From Actinomycetota bacterium (GTDB lineage Bacteria; Actinomycetota; AC-67), in NCBI GenBank assembly GCA_020201525.1, contig JAIVGO010000007.1:1-34293 (forward strand): 34,293 bases of DNA, in the 5' to 3' direction. Positions within the stretch are counted from its first letter, which is position 1. Every line of letters begins with the position of its first letter. This document shows, piece by piece, positions 8,276-16,827 of the stretch. A model generated the notes under the pieces. It was not told where the DNA came from, did no database searches, and saw only the letters and a list, made by a program, of their open reading frames with translations. Position numbers and translations under genes: made by a program.

Positions 8276-10492
8276 CTAGTGACCGATCATCCAGGCGCGC
8301 ACTCGCGCGCGCGCAACCCAGGCGCCGCACACGATCGCGCTCAGCAGCAGGAGTGACGCTCGCACCGGCACGCTCGGCCCCGTCGAGCTCGCCGGTACGC
8401 CGATGCCCGGCCGCGTGCTCGGAAAGGTCGGCGTGTACACCGGTGGTTGCGACGGCGGGAACGGGAACGGGGGCGGCTGCGGCGGGAAGAAGCCGGGATA
8501 CACCGGTGGCCGGAACGTCGGGAAATTGGGAATTTGCGGCGGCGTGTACGAGGCACGTGCACGCGTGGTGCCGAACGGGTTCTTTATGAGAAGCTCGACG
8601 TTGCGGTCTTCCGCTGCGTTCGGGCCGTACGGAGCTGCGTGGCCGCTCTGCGGATCGTTGAAGCCGACCTCGCGCGCCGCCGACGCGAGCCACTTCTCAT
8701 TGATGTTGTACTTGACCGCGGCGCGCTCCTCGGCGTTGGTGATGTAGGTCCGCAGGTTCGTCTCCGGCGTGGCGTCCGAGCGCCACTCGACCGAGCGCGG
8801 GTTGGGAGGAGCGGCGGCGTCGAAGTTCACGCCGATGATCGAGAGCGTGCCGTCGTGGTTGTCGGCGATCTCGATCGTGCGCGACAAGTGCGGCCAGTCT
8901 GCGATCGCGGACGTATTCACTTCCCAGTAGCCGCCGGTCTTGCCGGTGTCATCCGGATGCGCCCACACCTTGTTGTAATGGGTGTGACCGTTTGCGTGCA
9001 GAATCACGTTCGGAAAGCGGTGGAAGAGCTTTTCGAGATCGATCCCGTAATAGCGAGGATCCGTCGTCGCGTTATTGATGGTCGTCGATTCGGTGTGATG
9101 CGAGAAAACGACGATGAGCGAGTCTGGATTCTTGGTGTTCACGCGCGTACCGGACTCGTCGTAGTAATTGCTCGAGTGCGCCTCGAGGTCCTTCGTCAGC
9201 CAGGCGAATTCGTCCGGCGTGAGATTGCCGTCGGCGAGCCCTTCGTCGGCGCCGGTGTCCAGCGCGATGAAGTGCAGAGGAATCGGCGTCGGCAGCGACG
9301 CGTCTGCGGGATAGTCGAAGGAGTAGCACGAGCGGTCGAGAGGCGCGCCGGCGTCGTTCTTGCAGCGGTTGTCGCCGCCGGACGGGGTGAGAAACCCGTG
9401 TCCGGCCGGAAGACCGTATGAGCCGATGGCGCCTGCATCGAGCGCCGCCGCCTTGTCCTTCGGCAAGTGCTCGGCGATCCATTGCACGCGATCGACGAGC
9501 CGCCGATTGGGGTCCGCCGAGACGACGCGTGTCGTCGCCTCCGTCGGTGTTGATGCGATCTCCATCCAGAACGACGGATCGGTGAGCAATGTCGGGTCGT
9601 TGCAGACGCGTTGCTGTTGGTCGGGTGCGAGGTCGTACACCTTCAGAGATCCGACAACCCACGCGCTAGCGAACGCCTTCCACGCGGGGTTGTTCGGAAC
9701 GGTTCCTTGAACCTTTACGTCGTGGTTGCCCGAGACGGAGTACCACGGCAAACGCGATCCGTCCGAACGGCGCAACCCCGTGGCGAAAAATGGCTCGTTC
9801 GCAAGGTTGCGAATTGATCCATATTCCGCGGAGTCAGGATTTGCGAGTGCGGGCGAGCCGGTGCGCGGGTCGCGTCCTTGCACGCCTTCGTATCCGTCGG
9901 CGCCCGAATCGGGATTGATCAAGTGAACGCTTCGGTCCGGAGCCGCGGACCCATCGAGAAGCCCGATGAACTGGCGCACCTCGTTCCACTGCTGGTTGTC
10001 GGCCGCGTCGCCGAGCTGCACGGCAAAGTCGAACGGGCGCCCGGTCAGCGGGCCGCGGCCGATCGCGTTTGCGGCTTGAATTTCGGCGTTGATGAGGTGC
10101 GGGATCATGGTTTCCTGCCAGCGGAACGCAGCCTTCGCCGGGTTCGGTGTGCCGTTCACGTCGCACTTGTCGGTCCACTCCGCTCGGAGCGGGGACTCTT
10201 CATCGGAAAGCTGGAAGTCGGTGAACGCGACGAACGACATGAGGGCGTCTCGCATCGAGGTCCTCGTCGCGCCGGCTTTCGCTCCCAGATCCTCGCGGAC
10301 GGTGAGCGGCTGTCCAGGTCCGCATTTCAGCGTGCCGGGATGTGCCGCGTCCTCGACGAGCGTTCCGGTGAGCGTCGTGATGCCGCAGGACGCCGGGCCG
10401 GTTGCGATGGCCATGGGCGCGAACAGCAACGAAGCGCCGGCCACGACGATCGTGGCGGCGCCGAGCACGCGTCGCAGTAAAGAGGCTCTCAC
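8276..10492 (-). CDS. Exported, C-terminally membrane-anchored metallophosphoesterase (TIGR03767/PPA1498-like)
   Basis: This 738-residue protein starts at the GTG at 10492. The start is chosen because GGAG lies five bases upstream and the product then opens with a classic signal peptide (VRASLLRR, then a hydrophobic core, then MAIA). An in-frame start at 10531 would add a hydrophilic leader. Metallophosphatase motifs appear in order: TDFQLSDEES (Gln where DxH is usual), QLGDAADNQQW, VSGNHD, FSHHTEST and NGHTHYNK. The C-terminus is proline-rich (PPQPPPFPFPPSQPP), then a hydrophobic helix (ASLLLLSAIVCGAWVA) and an Arg-rich tail. This predicts an outside-facing enzyme anchored in the membrane. 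The phosphoester substrate is unknown. The family assignment is from remembered motifs. Confidence 0.87.
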   Translation of the reverse strand: MRASLLRRVLGAATIVVAGASLLFAPMAIATGPASCGITTLTGTLVEDAAHPGTLKCGPGQPLTVREDLGAKAGATRTSMRDALMSFVAFTDFQLSDEESPLRAEWTDKCDVNGTPNPAKAAFRWQETMIPHLINAEIQAANAIGRGPLTGRPFDFAVQLGDAADNQQWNEVRQFIGLLDGSAAPDRSVHLINPDSGADGYEGVQGRDPRTGSPALANPDSAEYGSIRNLANEPFFATGLRRSDGSRLPWYSVSGNHDVKVQGTVPNNPAWKAFASAWVVGSLKVYDLAPDQQQRVCNDPTLLTDPSFWMEIASTPTEATTRVVSADPNRRLVDRVQWIAEHLPKDKAAALDAGAIGSYGLPAGHGFLTPSGGDNRCKNDAGAPLDRSCYSFDYPADASLPTPIPLHFIALDTGADEGLADGNLTPDEFAWLTKDLEAHSSNYYDESGTRVNTKNPDSLIVVFSHHTESTTINNATTDPRYYGIDLEKLFHRFPNVILHANGHTHYNKVWAHPDDTGKTGGYWEVNTSAIADWPHLSRTIEIADNHDGTLSIIGVNFDAAAPPNPRSVEWRSDATPETNLRTYITNAEERAAVKYNINEKWLASAAREVGFNDPQSGHAAPYGPNAAEDRNVELLIKNPFGTTRARASYTPPQIPNFPTFRPPVYPGFFPPQPPPFPFPPSQPPVYTPTFPSTRPGIGVPASSTGPSVPVRASLLLLSAIVCGAWVARARVRAWMIGH

Positions 10493-10625
10493 CAGGTCTC
10501 CTGTCCAGATCAACGAGGATTCTGCCTGCACGGTTCGCTTTCCTGGCGCCGGCCGGCAGAACGCCGAACGTACGCGGACTTTGTCCGGATTTGTCGAAGC
10601 CTCCGTGCCCTATCATGGTGCGCTG

Positions 10626-11720
10626 ATGCCAGATTTCGAACGAAGGATCGTTGCTGTCCGGGCCGCCCTCGCCGGCTCGGGCGGCGCCGGCCTTCTCGTC
10701 GGTCCCGGCGCCGACCTCCGGTACTTGACGGGATACGACGCGCTGCCGCTCGAGCGGCTCACGCTCCTGGTCGTGCCACCCACCGGCGATCCGCTGCTGA
10801 TCGTACCCGCGCTCGAGCGGCCTCGCGCGGAGTCGCAGGGCGTCTCCGTTCCAATCGCCGGGTGGCGGGAGACCGACGATCCTTTTGCGCTCGTCCCGAA
10901 GGCAGTCGGGCCGGCTAAGGGCACCGTCTTCGTCGGCGATCGCTTGTGGGCCGCGTTCGTGTTGCGGCTCCAGCGGGAGCTTCACGGCTTGCCCTTCGGG
11001 CTTGCCTCATCGATCACCGGGCCGCTTCGGATCCGCAAGGATCCCGCCGAGATCTCGTTGTTGCGCGACGCGGCGTCGGTTGCCGACGACGTTGCGCTCG
11101 CGCTCGCGGACGAGCGCGTCGCGGGGTGGACCGAGCGCGAGCTGTCCAGATGGATTTCCGACCGGCTGATTGCCGGCGGCGTTGAGCACGTGAATTTTGC
11201 GCTCGTTGCGGCGGGGGAGAACGCCGCGTCGCCGCATCACGAACCCGGCGACCGTGTGATCGCACCTGGAGAGTCGATCGTGTGCGATTTCGGCGGAACC
11301 ATCGGCGGCTATTGCTCCGACATCACGCGCACCTACGTCGTGGGTCCGGCGCCGGATGATCTGCGCGAGGTGCACGGTGTGGTTCTTCGTGCACAGGCGG
11401 CAGGCACGAATGCGGCGCGCCCGGGCGTACCGTGCGAATCCGTCGACGCGGCTGCGCGAACGGTGATCGAAAGTGCCGGATTCGGCGAAGCGTTCATGCA
11501 CCGGACCGGGCACGGCATCGGCCTCGAGGAGCATGAAGATCCTTACATCGTCGGCGGAAACTCTGCCGTCCTCGAACCCGGGATGGCGTTCAGCGTCGAG
11601 CCGGGGGTGTACGTGCGCGGCCGCCTCGGCGTGCGTATCGAGGACATCGTGGTGTGCAACCCGTCGGGGCCGGAGTCGCTCAATACCGCGCCGCGCGACT
11701 TGGTGGAGCTGCCGCGGTGA
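10626..11720 (+). CDS. M24-family Xaa-Pro aminopeptidase/dipeptidase
   Basis: This 364-residue protein has a creatinase-like N-terminal domain (LLVGPGADLRYLTGY) and a pita-bread M24 catalytic domain. All five metal ligands are visible: Asp221 (CDFGG), Asp232 (SDITRTY), His296 (HRTGHGIG), Glu325 (VEPGVYV) and Glu339 (RIEDIVV). It should bind two divalent metals and cleave peptide bonds next to proline in the cytoplasm. The ATG at 10626 is supported by homology to the family N-terminus. No Shine-Dalgarno is obvious, and a TATCAT hexamer nine bases upstream suggests a very short leader. Its TGA stop overlaps the GTG of the acyl-CoA dehydrogenase (GTGA), so the two are coupled. Confidence 0.92.
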   Translation: MPDFERRIVAVRAALAGSGGAGLLVGPGADLRYLTGYDALPLERLTLLVVPPTGDPLLIVPALERPRAESQGVSVPIAGWRETDDPFALVPKAVGPAKGTVFVGDRLWAAFVLRLQRELHGLPFGLASSITGPLRIRKDPAEISLLRDAASVADDVALALADERVAGWTERELSRWISDRLIAGGVEHVNFALVAAGENAASPHHEPGDRVIAPGESIVCDFGGTIGGYCSDITRTYVVGPAPDDLREVHGVVLRAQAAGTNAARPGVPCESVDAAARTVIESAGFGEAFMHRTGHGIGLEEHEDPYIVGGNSAVLEPGMAFSVEPGVYVRGRLGVRIEDIVVCNPSGPESLNTAPRDLVELPR

Positions 11721-12850
11721 CTTTCACCGTCGAGCAGCGCCATCTCATCGACCTCGTCCGCGAGATAACGCTGAAGGAGATCGCGCCCCGCGCCGACGAG
11801 TGGGAACGTGCCGGCGAGTTTCCGCGACCCGCATTTGACGCCCTCGGACGCGCGGGGCTTCTCGGGCTCGTATATCCGGAGGAGTACGGCGGGGGAGCGC
11901 AACCGCACACCGTATATCTCGCGGCGTTGGAAGAATTGGCGCGCGGCTTGCTGTCCGTCGGTCTCGGCACGAGCGTCCAGACCCTGACGATCTTTCCGGG
12001 TTTCGCGTACGGAACGGATGCGCAGCGCGCGCAGTGGATGCCTCCGGCATGCGCCGGGGAATGGATCGGTTCCTATTGCCTTTCCGAGCCGGAATCCGGA
12101 TCCGATGCCGCCTCGTTGTCGACGCGTGCGACACGAGAAGGCGATTCGTACATCATCAACGGGCGCAAAGCGTGGGTGACGCACGGCGGTGTAAGCGATT
12201 ACTACATCGTGTTCGCGCGTACGGGCGACGACGGCGCGCGTGGAATTTCGTGCTTCTTCGTTCCCGCTTCAGCCCCCGGTCTGGAGTGCGCGAAGGTTGA
12301 GCACAAGATGGGCATGCAGTCCTCACCGACGTCGCAAATGGTCTTCGACGACGTGCGTATTCCGGTCACCAACCTCATCGGGCACGAAGGACAAGGTTTT
12401 GAGATTGCCATGGCAGCCCTCGACGGCGGGCGGCTCGGCATCGCCGCGTGCTCGGTCGGCCTTGCGCAAGCTGCGCTCGATGCGGCGGTGAAGTTCGCAT
12501 CTGAGCGTGAGCAGTTCGGTCGTCCGGTCATTCAGTTCGAGGGCTTGGCGTTCATGCTCGCCGACATGGCGACTCAGGTCGAAGCAGCCCGATCGTTGAC
12601 TCGAGCGGCGGCAGAGCGTCGCGATGCGGGAGAGCCGTTTGCGAAGCAAGCGGCGATGGCGAAGCTCTTCGCATCGGACACGGCGATGCGCGTGACCACG
12701 GATTCCGTCCAAATTCACGGCGGGTACGGCTACGTAAACGAATTTCCCGTCGAGCGCTACATGCGCGAAGCGAAAGTGCTACAGATCGTCGAAGGGACGA
12801 ACCAAATACAGCGCCTCGTCATCAGCCGCGCTCTGTCGCGGCCGTCATAG
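11717..12850 (+). CDS. Acyl-CoA dehydrogenase
   Basis: This 377-residue flavoprotein has the standard acyl-CoA dehydrogenase architecture. It has an N-terminal helical domain, the middle beta-domain signatures CLSEPESGSDAASL and INGRKAWVTHG, a KMGMQSSPT segment, and a C-terminal helical domain with QIHGGYGY. The catalytic base Glu359 sits in QIVEGTNQIQR, the position used by short- and medium-chain enzymes. It oxidises acyl-CoA to enoyl-CoA using FAD and passes electrons to ETF. The chain length or branched substrate is not readable. The GTG start overlaps the M24 peptidase stop by four bases. This peptidase-dehydrogenase pairing may reflect amino-acid or proline-peptide catabolism, which is inference only. 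Confidence 0.94.
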   Translation: MTFTVEQRHLIDLVREITLKEIAPRADEWERAGEFPRPAFDALGRAGLLGLVYPEEYGGGAQPHTVYLAALEELARGLLSVGLGTSVQTLTIFPGFAYGTDAQRAQWMPPACAGEWIGSYCLSEPESGSDAASLSTRATREGDSYIINGRKAWVTHGGVSDYYIVFARTGDDGARGISCFFVPASAPGLECAKVEHKMGMQSSPTSQMVFDDVRIPVTNLIGHEGQGFEIAMAALDGGRLGIAACSVGLAQAALDAAVKFASEREQFGRPVIQFEGLAFMLADMATQVEAARSLTRAAAERRDAGEPFAKQAAMAKLFASDTAMRVTTDSVQIHGGYGYVNEFPVERYMREAKVLQIVEGTNQIQRLVISRALSRPS

Positions 12851-12926
12851 CCAAATTTTCTGGACGTTTGCCCTCCTCGTCTCTGCGGAAGGACTTTTAT
12901 GAGACGCCTGAGGAGGTGTGCTTGTC

Positions 12927-13346
12927 ATGCCGCAGCTCGTCGAAGAAGTTATGACGCCCAATCCGGTCTGTGTAACGGCCGGTGACACGCTGTACGACGT
13001 GGCACGTTGCATGAAGCAAGAGAACATCGGTCCCGTGATCGTGACGCAAGATCACACGGTCTGCGGAATCGTGACCGACCGCGACATCGTCGTTCGCGCG
13101 ATCGCGGAAGGCAAAGATCCCAAGTTGACGAAAGTCGGCGACATCTGTAGCAAGGAAATCACGACGATCGAAAAGGGTGAGCCGATCGAGGAAGCGGTGC
13201 TGTTGATGCGTCGAAACGCGATTCGCCGCTTGCCGGTCGTCGACGACGAAAAGCCGATCGGCATCGTATCGATCGGCGACCTGGCGCAAGATCGCGATCC
13301 CGAATCGGCACTGGCCGAAATCAGCACTGCTCCGCCGAACAAGTAG
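12927..13346 (+). CDS. Two-CBS-domain protein
   Basis: This 139-residue protein is almost entirely a Bateman module. CBS1 runs from about residue 7 (VMTPNPVCVTAGDTLYDV) to GIVTDRDIVVRAIAEG. CBS2 runs from GDICSKEITTIEKGEPIEEA to GIVSIGDLAQDRD. Such stand-alone proteins bind adenosine nucleotides and often act as energy sensors or in stress responses. The ATG is preferred because AGGAGG (12911-12916) lies ten bases upstream. The GTG at 12918 would leave only one base. It lies 76 bases after the acyl-CoA dehydrogenase and just upstream of a small Gly/Pro-rich ORF. Confidence 0.9.
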   Translation: MPQLVEEVMTPNPVCVTAGDTLYDVARCMKQENIGPVIVTQDHTVCGIVTDRDIVVRAIAEGKDPKLTKVGDICSKEITTIEKGEPIEEAVLLMRRNAIRRLPVVDDEKPIGIVSIGDLAQDRDPESALAEISTAPPNK

Positions 13347-13349
13347 CGC

Positions 13350-13547
13350 ATGATGTTCGGGTGGCTGAAGGCGCTGGTCGGCGGCAAGAGGCCGGGCGAC
13401 AAAGTCTCCGGCGGTCCGCGACGTGGAGGTCCCGGCGACAGTGGGCCGGACCGGCCCGGGTATAACGGGGCCGTCACGTTGGGTGAGGAAGGGGCCGCCG
13501 TCGAAGACGGCCCGCTGCCGGCCGAGCGCCGCACCCGAAAAGAGTAG
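13350..13547 (+). CDS. Small Gly/Pro/Arg-rich hypothetical protein
   Basis: This is a 65-residue ORF starting three bases after the CBS gene stop, with two possible ATGs (13350 and 13353). It begins with a short amphipathic segment (MFGWLKALVGGKRPGD). The rest is low in complexity and rich in Gly, Pro, Arg and Glu (GGPRRGGPGDSGPDRPGYNG), so it is probably disordered. I do not recognise a family. Its position directly behind the CBS gene and seven bases before the convergent cyclase stop argues for a real gene that fills the space. Composition bias in GC-rich DNA makes a spurious ORF possible. Confidence 0.45.
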   Translation: MMFGWLKALVGGKRPGDKVSGGPRRGGPGDSGPDRPGYNGAVTLGEEGAAVEDGPLPAERRTRKE

Positions 13548-13554
13548 GAGCGAC

Positions 13555-14604
13555 TTACCAGGCGCGGCGTAGCGAATAAACGCTCGTGCGCCCCAGGCCC
13601 TTGAGATGGCGGTTGCGCGAACGTTTGATTGAAAACGCGGGTTCCTCACGAAGCGCGTCGCGCACGCTCCACGACACCAGCACAGGCTCCAGGCTCACGA
13701 GCCCTGCCAAGCGGTTGGCGAGATTCACCGTGGGACCGTAGTAATCACCGGCACGGCGGATGAGCGGCCCGTGTGCGAGCCCGATGCGAAGCCCGGGCAA
13801 GATTTCATCCGCCGCGCACCGCTCTGCGAGGGTGATTGCAATATCGGCCGCAACGCGTGCCTGCTCGGCGACGAACATGACTTCGTCGCCGATCATCTTT
13901 ACGAGTCGTCCGCCCAAGCTTCCGATCGTGTCGTAGGAAATCGTTTCGAACCGCTCGACGAGTGCTTCAAGCTCCTGGTCCTCGAGTCGCCGGGTGATCG
14001 CGGTGAAGCCGACCATGTCGGCGAATCCAACGGTGAGCGTCAATCCCGTTTCCTCTGAGCCTTCGCCGGCGACCGTTCTTTTTGCGGCAGCTGCGAGATG
14101 CCGGCGGTACATGTAGCTGAGAAAGGATTCGTTGATAGGCACGAGGCGGCTGGTGTCGTTGACGATCGCCTCGCTGATCTCATCCGCGGTTCCGCCGTGC
14201 TCTTGCGCGGACTGCTCGATGCGAGACCCGATCGATGAGACCTGCGCATCCGCGATCTTCGACATCGCATGGCCCATCACGCGGGCGATTTGGAGGTTGA
14301 CTTCGGGTTTCGCGAAACCGGCTTCCGTCAGCATGAGCGCGCCCTTGAGTGCGGCAAGGTCGAGGTCCGTGAAGACGACTTCGTCGTCCGGAACGTCGGC
14401 GAAGCCGAGGGCACGCCAGTAGCGTCGCGCCGTGTCTTCATCGATGCCGGCTAGCTTTGCGATCTGAGTGGAGGTGTATGCGGGGGCGCCGAGCAGTAAG
14501 TAGTCGACGGCGAGGAGTCGAAGTGCCTCGCTGCCTTGGGACTCGGCGGCATCGATTACGTCCGCCGGCGCGCCTTCGGCGACGAGATACTCGCGCAGGC
14601 TCAT
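13555..14604 (-). CDS. Class III adenylate/guanylate cyclase with N-terminal helical/HTH-like regulatory domain
   Basis: This is a 349-residue protein. The C-terminal catalytic domain, about 184-349, shows the metal aspartates Asp196 (FADMVGFT) and Asp240 (MIGDEVMF), Lys236 in the purine-specifying position, and the transition-state pair Asn294/Arg298 (TVNLANR). The usual second purine-specifying Asp is Thr292, as in class IIIb enzymes. The N-terminal 180 residues resemble the regulatory region of mycobacterial Rv1264/Rv2212-type cyclases. They contain a MerR-like helix-turn-helix segment (TSTQIAKLAGIDEDTARRYW). The product would be cytoplasmic cAMP. The ATG at 14604 overlaps the EVE gene stop (ATGA), so the open frame extending further upstream is not used. 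Confidence 0.88.
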   Translation of the reverse strand: MSLREYLVAEGAPADVIDAAESQGSEALRLLAVDYLLLGAPAYTSTQIAKLAGIDEDTARRYWRALGFADVPDDEVVFTDLDLAALKGALMLTEAGFAKPEVNLQIARVMGHAMSKIADAQVSSIGSRIEQSAQEHGGTADEISEAIVNDTSRLVPINESFLSYMYRRHLAAAAKRTVAGEGSEETGLTLTVGFADMVGFTAITRRLEDQELEALVERFETISYDTIGSLGGRLVKMIGDEVMFVAEQARVAADIAITLAERCAADEILPGLRIGLAHGPLIRRAGDYYGPTVNLANRLAGLVSLEPVLVSWSVRDALREEPAFSIKRSRNRHLKGLGRTSVYSLRRAW

Positions 14605-15056
14605 CGGTGTGCCACGCCGAGAATGATCTCCCATTCCTCCGGGGTCACCGGCTGAACCGACAAGCGCGCGCCGCGGCGTGTGACGAACATATTTTCGAGG
14701 CCGGGCGTTTCGCGAATTTCCGACAGCGTCACGATCCGGGAGAATTTTTCGACGAATCCGACGTCGACCATGTACCAGCGTGGTTTGTCCTGCGACGACG
14801 CGGGATCGAAATATTTGCTCTCGGGGTCGAACGCCGTGTGATCCGGATACGCTTCGCGGACGATCTCGCATACGCCGGCGATGCCGATCACGTCGGTGCT
14901 GGAATGGTAGAAGAAGGCGCGGTCGCCGAGCTTCATCGCCATCATGTTGTTGCGTGCTTGATACGACCGAACGCCGTCCCACGATTCCGTGCCGCGTTTC
15001 TGGAGGTCGTCGATCGAGAACGCCTCCGGCTCGGTCTTCATCAGCCAGTACTTCAT
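14601..15056 (-). CDS. EVE-domain protein (THYN1-like)
   Basis: This 151-residue protein is essentially one EVE domain. It opens with MKYWLMKTEPEAFSIDDL, followed by WDGVRSYQARNNM, GDRAFFYHSS, GIAGVCEIV and a late VTPEEWEIIL segment, all characteristic. EVE domains are PUA-like folds that bind modified bases in DNA or RNA (methylcytosine derivatives, for example) and occur in restriction and RNA-modification contexts. No nuclease or helicase partner is fused here. It lies 43 bases downstream of egtD, so it may ride on the ergothioneine transcript, and it is coupled by a 4-base overlap to the cyclase gene. No clear Shine-Dalgarno precedes the ATG. Confidence 0.92.
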   Translation of the reverse strand: MKYWLMKTEPEAFSIDDLQKRGTESWDGVRSYQARNNMMAMKLGDRAFFYHSSTDVIGIAGVCEIVREAYPDHTAFDPESKYFDPASSQDKPRWYMVDVGFVEKFSRIVTLSEIRETPGLENMFVTRRGARLSVQPVTPEEWEIILGVAHR

Positions 15057-15081
15057 GACGATCGACACCGTAAACGCGCAC

Positions 15082-15093
15082 GCCGGTACCGGC
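15082..15093. repeat. Perfect 12-base palindrome in the egtD-EVE gap
   Basis: GCCGGTACCGGC is a perfect palindrome in the 43-base gap between egtD and the EVE gene. It could be a regulator site or form a tight RNA hairpin. In GC-rich DNA a chance occurrence is possible. Confidence 0.3.
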
Positions 15094-15099
15094 AAACTG

Positions 15100-16071
15100 C
15101 TAGCGCGGAAAGGAGAGGGAAAGCGCGAAATCGCCGTGATCGTCGGTCCACCAATGTGCAACCTCGAGACCGGCATCCGAAAGCTCGGCTTCGACGAACG
15201 GCCGCCGGAATTTCGCACTGACTTCTGTGCGCATTTCTTCTCCGGCCGCGAATTCCGCCTTGAGCCCGATCGCCGACACATGGACGGTCTGATCGACCTT
15301 CGAGCGCAAGAGCATCTCGATCCATTCGTTTTCCGAGTCGAAACGCGCGACGTGCTCGAATCCCTCCAGGTCGAAATCCGCTTCGAGCTCCCGGTTGATG
15401 ACGGTCAGCACGTTGAGGTTGAACGCCGCCGTCACGCCTTGCGAATCGTTGTAGGCAGCCTCCAGGCGCGTAACGTCCTTCACGAGATCGGTCCCGAGAA
15501 GGAAGGAGTCTCCCGGTCGCAATGCGGCGGCGATTTCCGCGAGGAACGTCCTTCGCGTCATCGGCGGGAAGTTTCCGATCGTGCCGCCGAGGAATGCGAC
15601 CATGCGGCGACCCCCGACGGGAATGCGCCCAAGGTGACGGTCGAAGTCGCCGACGACACCGTGCACGTCGATTCCGGGGTATTCCTGCGCGATCGCGTCG
15701 GCAGTGTCGCGCAGCGTTTGCTCGCTCACATCGAACGGAACGTAGCGCTCGAGTGATCGAAGATCGCGCATCGCGTCGAGAATTGATCGCGTTTTTTCCG
15801 CCGTGCCTGCGCCGAGCTCGACGAGCACACCGGCGCCGCTCGCGTGCGCAATCTCGCCGGCGCGCGCGGCTAAAATCTCCCGCTCTCGCCGTGTCGGGTA
15901 ATACTCCGGCAGCCGCGTTATCTCGTCGAACAGCTGTGAGCCGCGCTCGTCGTAAAACCACTTCGGCGGGAGCTCCTTCGGCGAAGACGTCAAGCCCCGC
16001 ACGACGTCGGCGCGCAGCGCTGCACGGACATCATCTGCGCTCAGATACGTTTCGACGGCCGTGGTCGTCAT
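15100..16071 (-). CDS. egtD: L-histidine N-alpha-methyltransferase EgtD
   Basis: This 323-residue SAM-dependent enzyme trimethylates histidine to hercynine, the first committed step of ergothioneine synthesis. Recognisable family features are an N-terminal LPPKWFYDERGSQLFDEIT segment, EYYPTRREREIL, the SAM loop VELGAGTAEKTRSIL, GDFDRHL, and FLGGTIGNFPP. Also present are GTDLVKD, YNDSQGVTAAFNLN and the C-terminal EVSAKFRR. Length equals the usual figure of about 320. The ATG at 16071 overlaps the egtC stop by four bases. Last of four egt genes in the order A-B-C-D. Confidence 0.96.
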   Translation of the reverse strand: MTTTAVETYLSADDVRAALRADVVRGLTSSPKELPPKWFYDERGSQLFDEITRLPEYYPTRREREILAARAGEIAHASGAGVLVELGAGTAEKTRSILDAMRDLRSLERYVPFDVSEQTLRDTADAIAQEYPGIDVHGVVGDFDRHLGRIPVGGRRMVAFLGGTIGNFPPMTRRTFLAEIAAALRPGDSFLLGTDLVKDVTRLEAAYNDSQGVTAAFNLNVLTVINRELEADFDLEGFEHVARFDSENEWIEMLLRSKVDQTVHVSAIGLKAEFAAGEEMRTEVSAKFRRPFVEAELSDAGLEVAHWWTDDHGDFALSLSFPR

Positions 16072-16823
16072 AGAGACTGAATCTCGATCTCGTTTGCAGT
16101 CGCCTCGACCAGCGAGCCTTCCGGAACCGATTCCCAGCCGGGGCCGTCGTCGAACGGCTCTGAGGCGATGATCGTTGCCGGGCCGCCGAAACGCTCTGTG
16201 TCGCGCAGCGTGTACAGCGAGCTGCCGTACGCCGTGGCGCTCATGCGCTCACCGTCGGTCAGTAGCAAGTTCAATCGGCCGGTGGAGACTTTCATCACGG
16301 CGCGAATCACCGCAGCCAATGCCTCGCCGGCCGGAGTGCCGGCGTCGAGTTGATCCAGCGCAAGGGCGAAAAGAACTTCGGAATCGGCCGCACCTTCGAT
16401 GCCGCCGGCACGTTCATCCGACAGCATCTTCTTGAGCGGCACGCTGATTCCTTGGCGGAATCCTTCGACGGTGCCGTTGTGGAGAAACAGCCACGGCCCC
16501 GATGTGAACGGCTGCGTACCGCTTTCTTCGATCGGTGAACCCGGCGTCGCGCTCCGCACCGCCGCGACCATCGAGGAAGAAGAGATGAGGCCGGCAATGC
16601 TCGAAAACACGGCGTCGGTCCACATCGGGTTGCGGGTGCGGTAGCGCGCCGGCTCACGGCGGAGCGAGAAGTCGTACCAACCGAAACCCCAGCCGTCGGC
16701 GTTGAACCGGCCGTGTTGTTGTTGTCGCGGAGCGTACGACTGGCGCAGCAACGAGAACTCAGGCTTGATCAGCAGCGTTTCGGCCGTCACCGGCGGACCG
16801 AGGTATCCGAGAAATCTGCACAT
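16068..16823 (-). CDS. egtC: Gamma-glutamyl-hercynylcysteine S-oxide amidohydrolase EgtC
   Basis: This 251-residue class II glutamine-amidotransferase-like hydrolase starts MCRFLGYLG, so Cys2 becomes the N-terminal nucleophile after Met removal. NADGWGFGWYD, LFLHNGTVEGF and a DSEVLFALAL segment are typical. It removes the gamma-glutamyl group from the EgtB product. The start at 16823 is dictated by the need for N-terminal Cys, although the frame is open further upstream. It lies four bases after egtB and overlaps egtD by four bases, so all three are clearly one operon. Confidence 0.95.
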   Translation of the reverse strand: MCRFLGYLGPPVTAETLLIKPEFSLLRQSYAPRQQQHGRFNADGWGFGWYDFSLRREPARYRTRNPMWTDAVFSSIAGLISSSSMVAAVRSATPGSPIEESGTQPFTSGPWLFLHNGTVEGFRQGISVPLKKMLSDERAGGIEGAADSEVLFALALDQLDAGTPAGEALAAVIRAVMKVSTGRLNLLLTDGERMSATAYGSSLYTLRDTERFGGPATIIASEPFDDGPGWESVPEGSLVEATANEIEIQSL

Positions 16824-16827
16824 CGCG

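Noticed and set aside
8321-8420. Possible LPxTG sortase signal at the metallophosphoesterase C-terminus
   Set aside because: The region reads VPASSTG before the hydrophobic helix, which does not fit LPxTG well enough to claim sortase anchoring.
10493-10531. Longer N-terminus for the metallophosphoesterase (start at 10531)
   Set aside because: It adds a hydrophilic stretch before the signal peptide; GGAG five bases before 10492 supports the shorter form.
10615-10626. Three-codon mini-ORF (ATG GTG CGC TGA) just before the M24 gene
   Set aside because: It overlaps the predicted -10 region and has no ribosome site; probably chance.
14605-15081. Upstream extension of the cyclase frame
   Set aside because: It would overlap the EVE gene completely; the ATG at 14604 with an ATGA overlap gives a family-like N-terminus.
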